From positions 1 to 6,426 of the forward strand of contig JAGLYT010000095.1 of the NCBI GenBank assembly GCA_023132075.1: DNA of 6,426 nucleotides. The letters run 5' to 3'. The notes below the pieces were generated by a model. That model was not told the DNA's origin, searched no databases, and was given only the letters and a program-made list of their open reading frames with translations. Both the position numbers and the translations under genes were made by a program. This stretch comes from a bacterium. Its GTDB lineage: Bacteria; CBDUZB01; JAGLHV01. Positions 6,136 to 6,426 of the stretch are shown here, one piece after another. Numbering within the stretch: position 1 is the stretch's first letter; each line of letters begins with the position of its first letter.

Positions 6136-6426
6136 CTATACGACAGCTGTTGATGTACCAATAATTTTAAATACTTTTTTTAATGCCCTCTGAGCACTAT
6201 TCCCGTCATTTAAATGGTTTCCATGTGTTCTAAGGTATTCATCGTCATTAACGTCAGCAGGATACATCCCATGCTCAATATATTGCTGTATTTTATTAAT
6301 TAGTTCTCCAACCGTATCCGCACATACGGCTCGTCTTTCCAACAATTTTCTACTATATTCTGGATATTGAATATGCCGAAGAAGAATGAAAACCGGTTTT
6401 CTTGTGGCCACTGCCTGCAAAGCTGA
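6136..6426 (-). CDS. C-terminal part of a surface-carbohydrate glycosyltransferase-like protein (partial)
   Basis: The frame is open from the window edge to a TAG stop at 6138-6136, giving 97 codons; the true start lies beyond base 6426. The first residues read SALQAVATRKPVFIL, which lines up with SAALESIASQCPVIIP near the end of the 663-aa protein at 257-2248. Both fit the nucleotide-sugar-binding end of GT-B transferases of the CDP-glycerol/capsule type. The remaining tail has a helix, VGELINKIQQYI, and an ending of the form YLRTHGNHLNDGNSAQRALK, a typical 'G..LDG.S..R' closing helix of this class. It would act on a surface glycan. A TTG near the edge (6420-6418) could be mistaken for a start but falls inside the conserved motif, so it is not one. 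Confidence 0.65.
   Translation of the reverse strand, partial: SALQAVATRKPVFILLRHIQYPEYSRKLLERRAVCADTVGELINKIQQYIEHGMYPADVNDDEYLRTHGNHLNDGNSAQRALKKVFKIIGTSTAVV

Noticed and set aside
6136-6420. A complete small gene starting at the TTG at 6420-6418.
   Set aside because: The frame stays open to the window edge and the preceding codons (Ser-Ala) complete a conserved glycosyltransferase motif, so this is the end of a longer gene.

Overview
This is an AT-rich window (about one third G+C by eye) in which every supported gene lies on the minus strand, so transcription runs from base 6426 towards base 1. It looks like part of a bacterial surface-polysaccharide locus (O-antigen, capsule or glycan decoration). 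Strong GGAGG-type ribosome binding sites and short or negative gene spacings are clearly bacterial. The species cannot be named. The large glycosyltransferase-like protein resembles, from memory, a family described in Leptospira O-antigen loci. The two radical SAM enzymes would fit an anaerobic or microaerophilic lineage, but neither point identifies the organism.

Layout in transcription order: (1) 6426-6136, the C-terminal end of a GT-B-like surface-carbohydrate glycosyltransferase, cut by the window edge. (2) 6053-5739, a 104-codon remnant of an ABC exporter. It keeps what looks like the native N-terminus and the end of the ATPase domain but has lost everything between. (3) 5675-4698, a radical SAM/SPASM protein. 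(4) 4701-3949, a NeuA/PtmB-like cytidylyltransferase. (5) 3921-3172, a short-chain dehydrogenase. (6) 3171-2248, a D-2-hydroxyacid dehydrogenase. (7) 2248-257, a 663-aa surface-carbohydrate biosynthesis/glycosyltransferase-like protein. (8) 250-1, the N-terminus of a probable B12-binding radical SAM protein, cut by the window edge.

Genes 3 to 8 form one compact unit: 4-nt ATGA overlap, 27-nt gap, direct abutment (TAAATG), 1-nt overlap (TAATG), and a 6-nt gap. The simplest reading is a cassette that makes, modifies and transfers an unusual CMP-activated acidic sugar. The cytidylyltransferase would activate it, the two dehydrogenases would adjust its oxidation state or build a hydroxyacid part, the radical SAM proteins would do difficult C-H or methylation chemistry, and the large protein would transfer the product. 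No NeuB-type synthase or hydrolysing epimerase is in the window, so the sugar identity is open. Upstream, the truncated ABC gene marks a decayed boundary between this cassette and the preceding genes. No RNA gene, insertion sequence, CRISPR array or gene-free stretch longer than 300 bases was seen.
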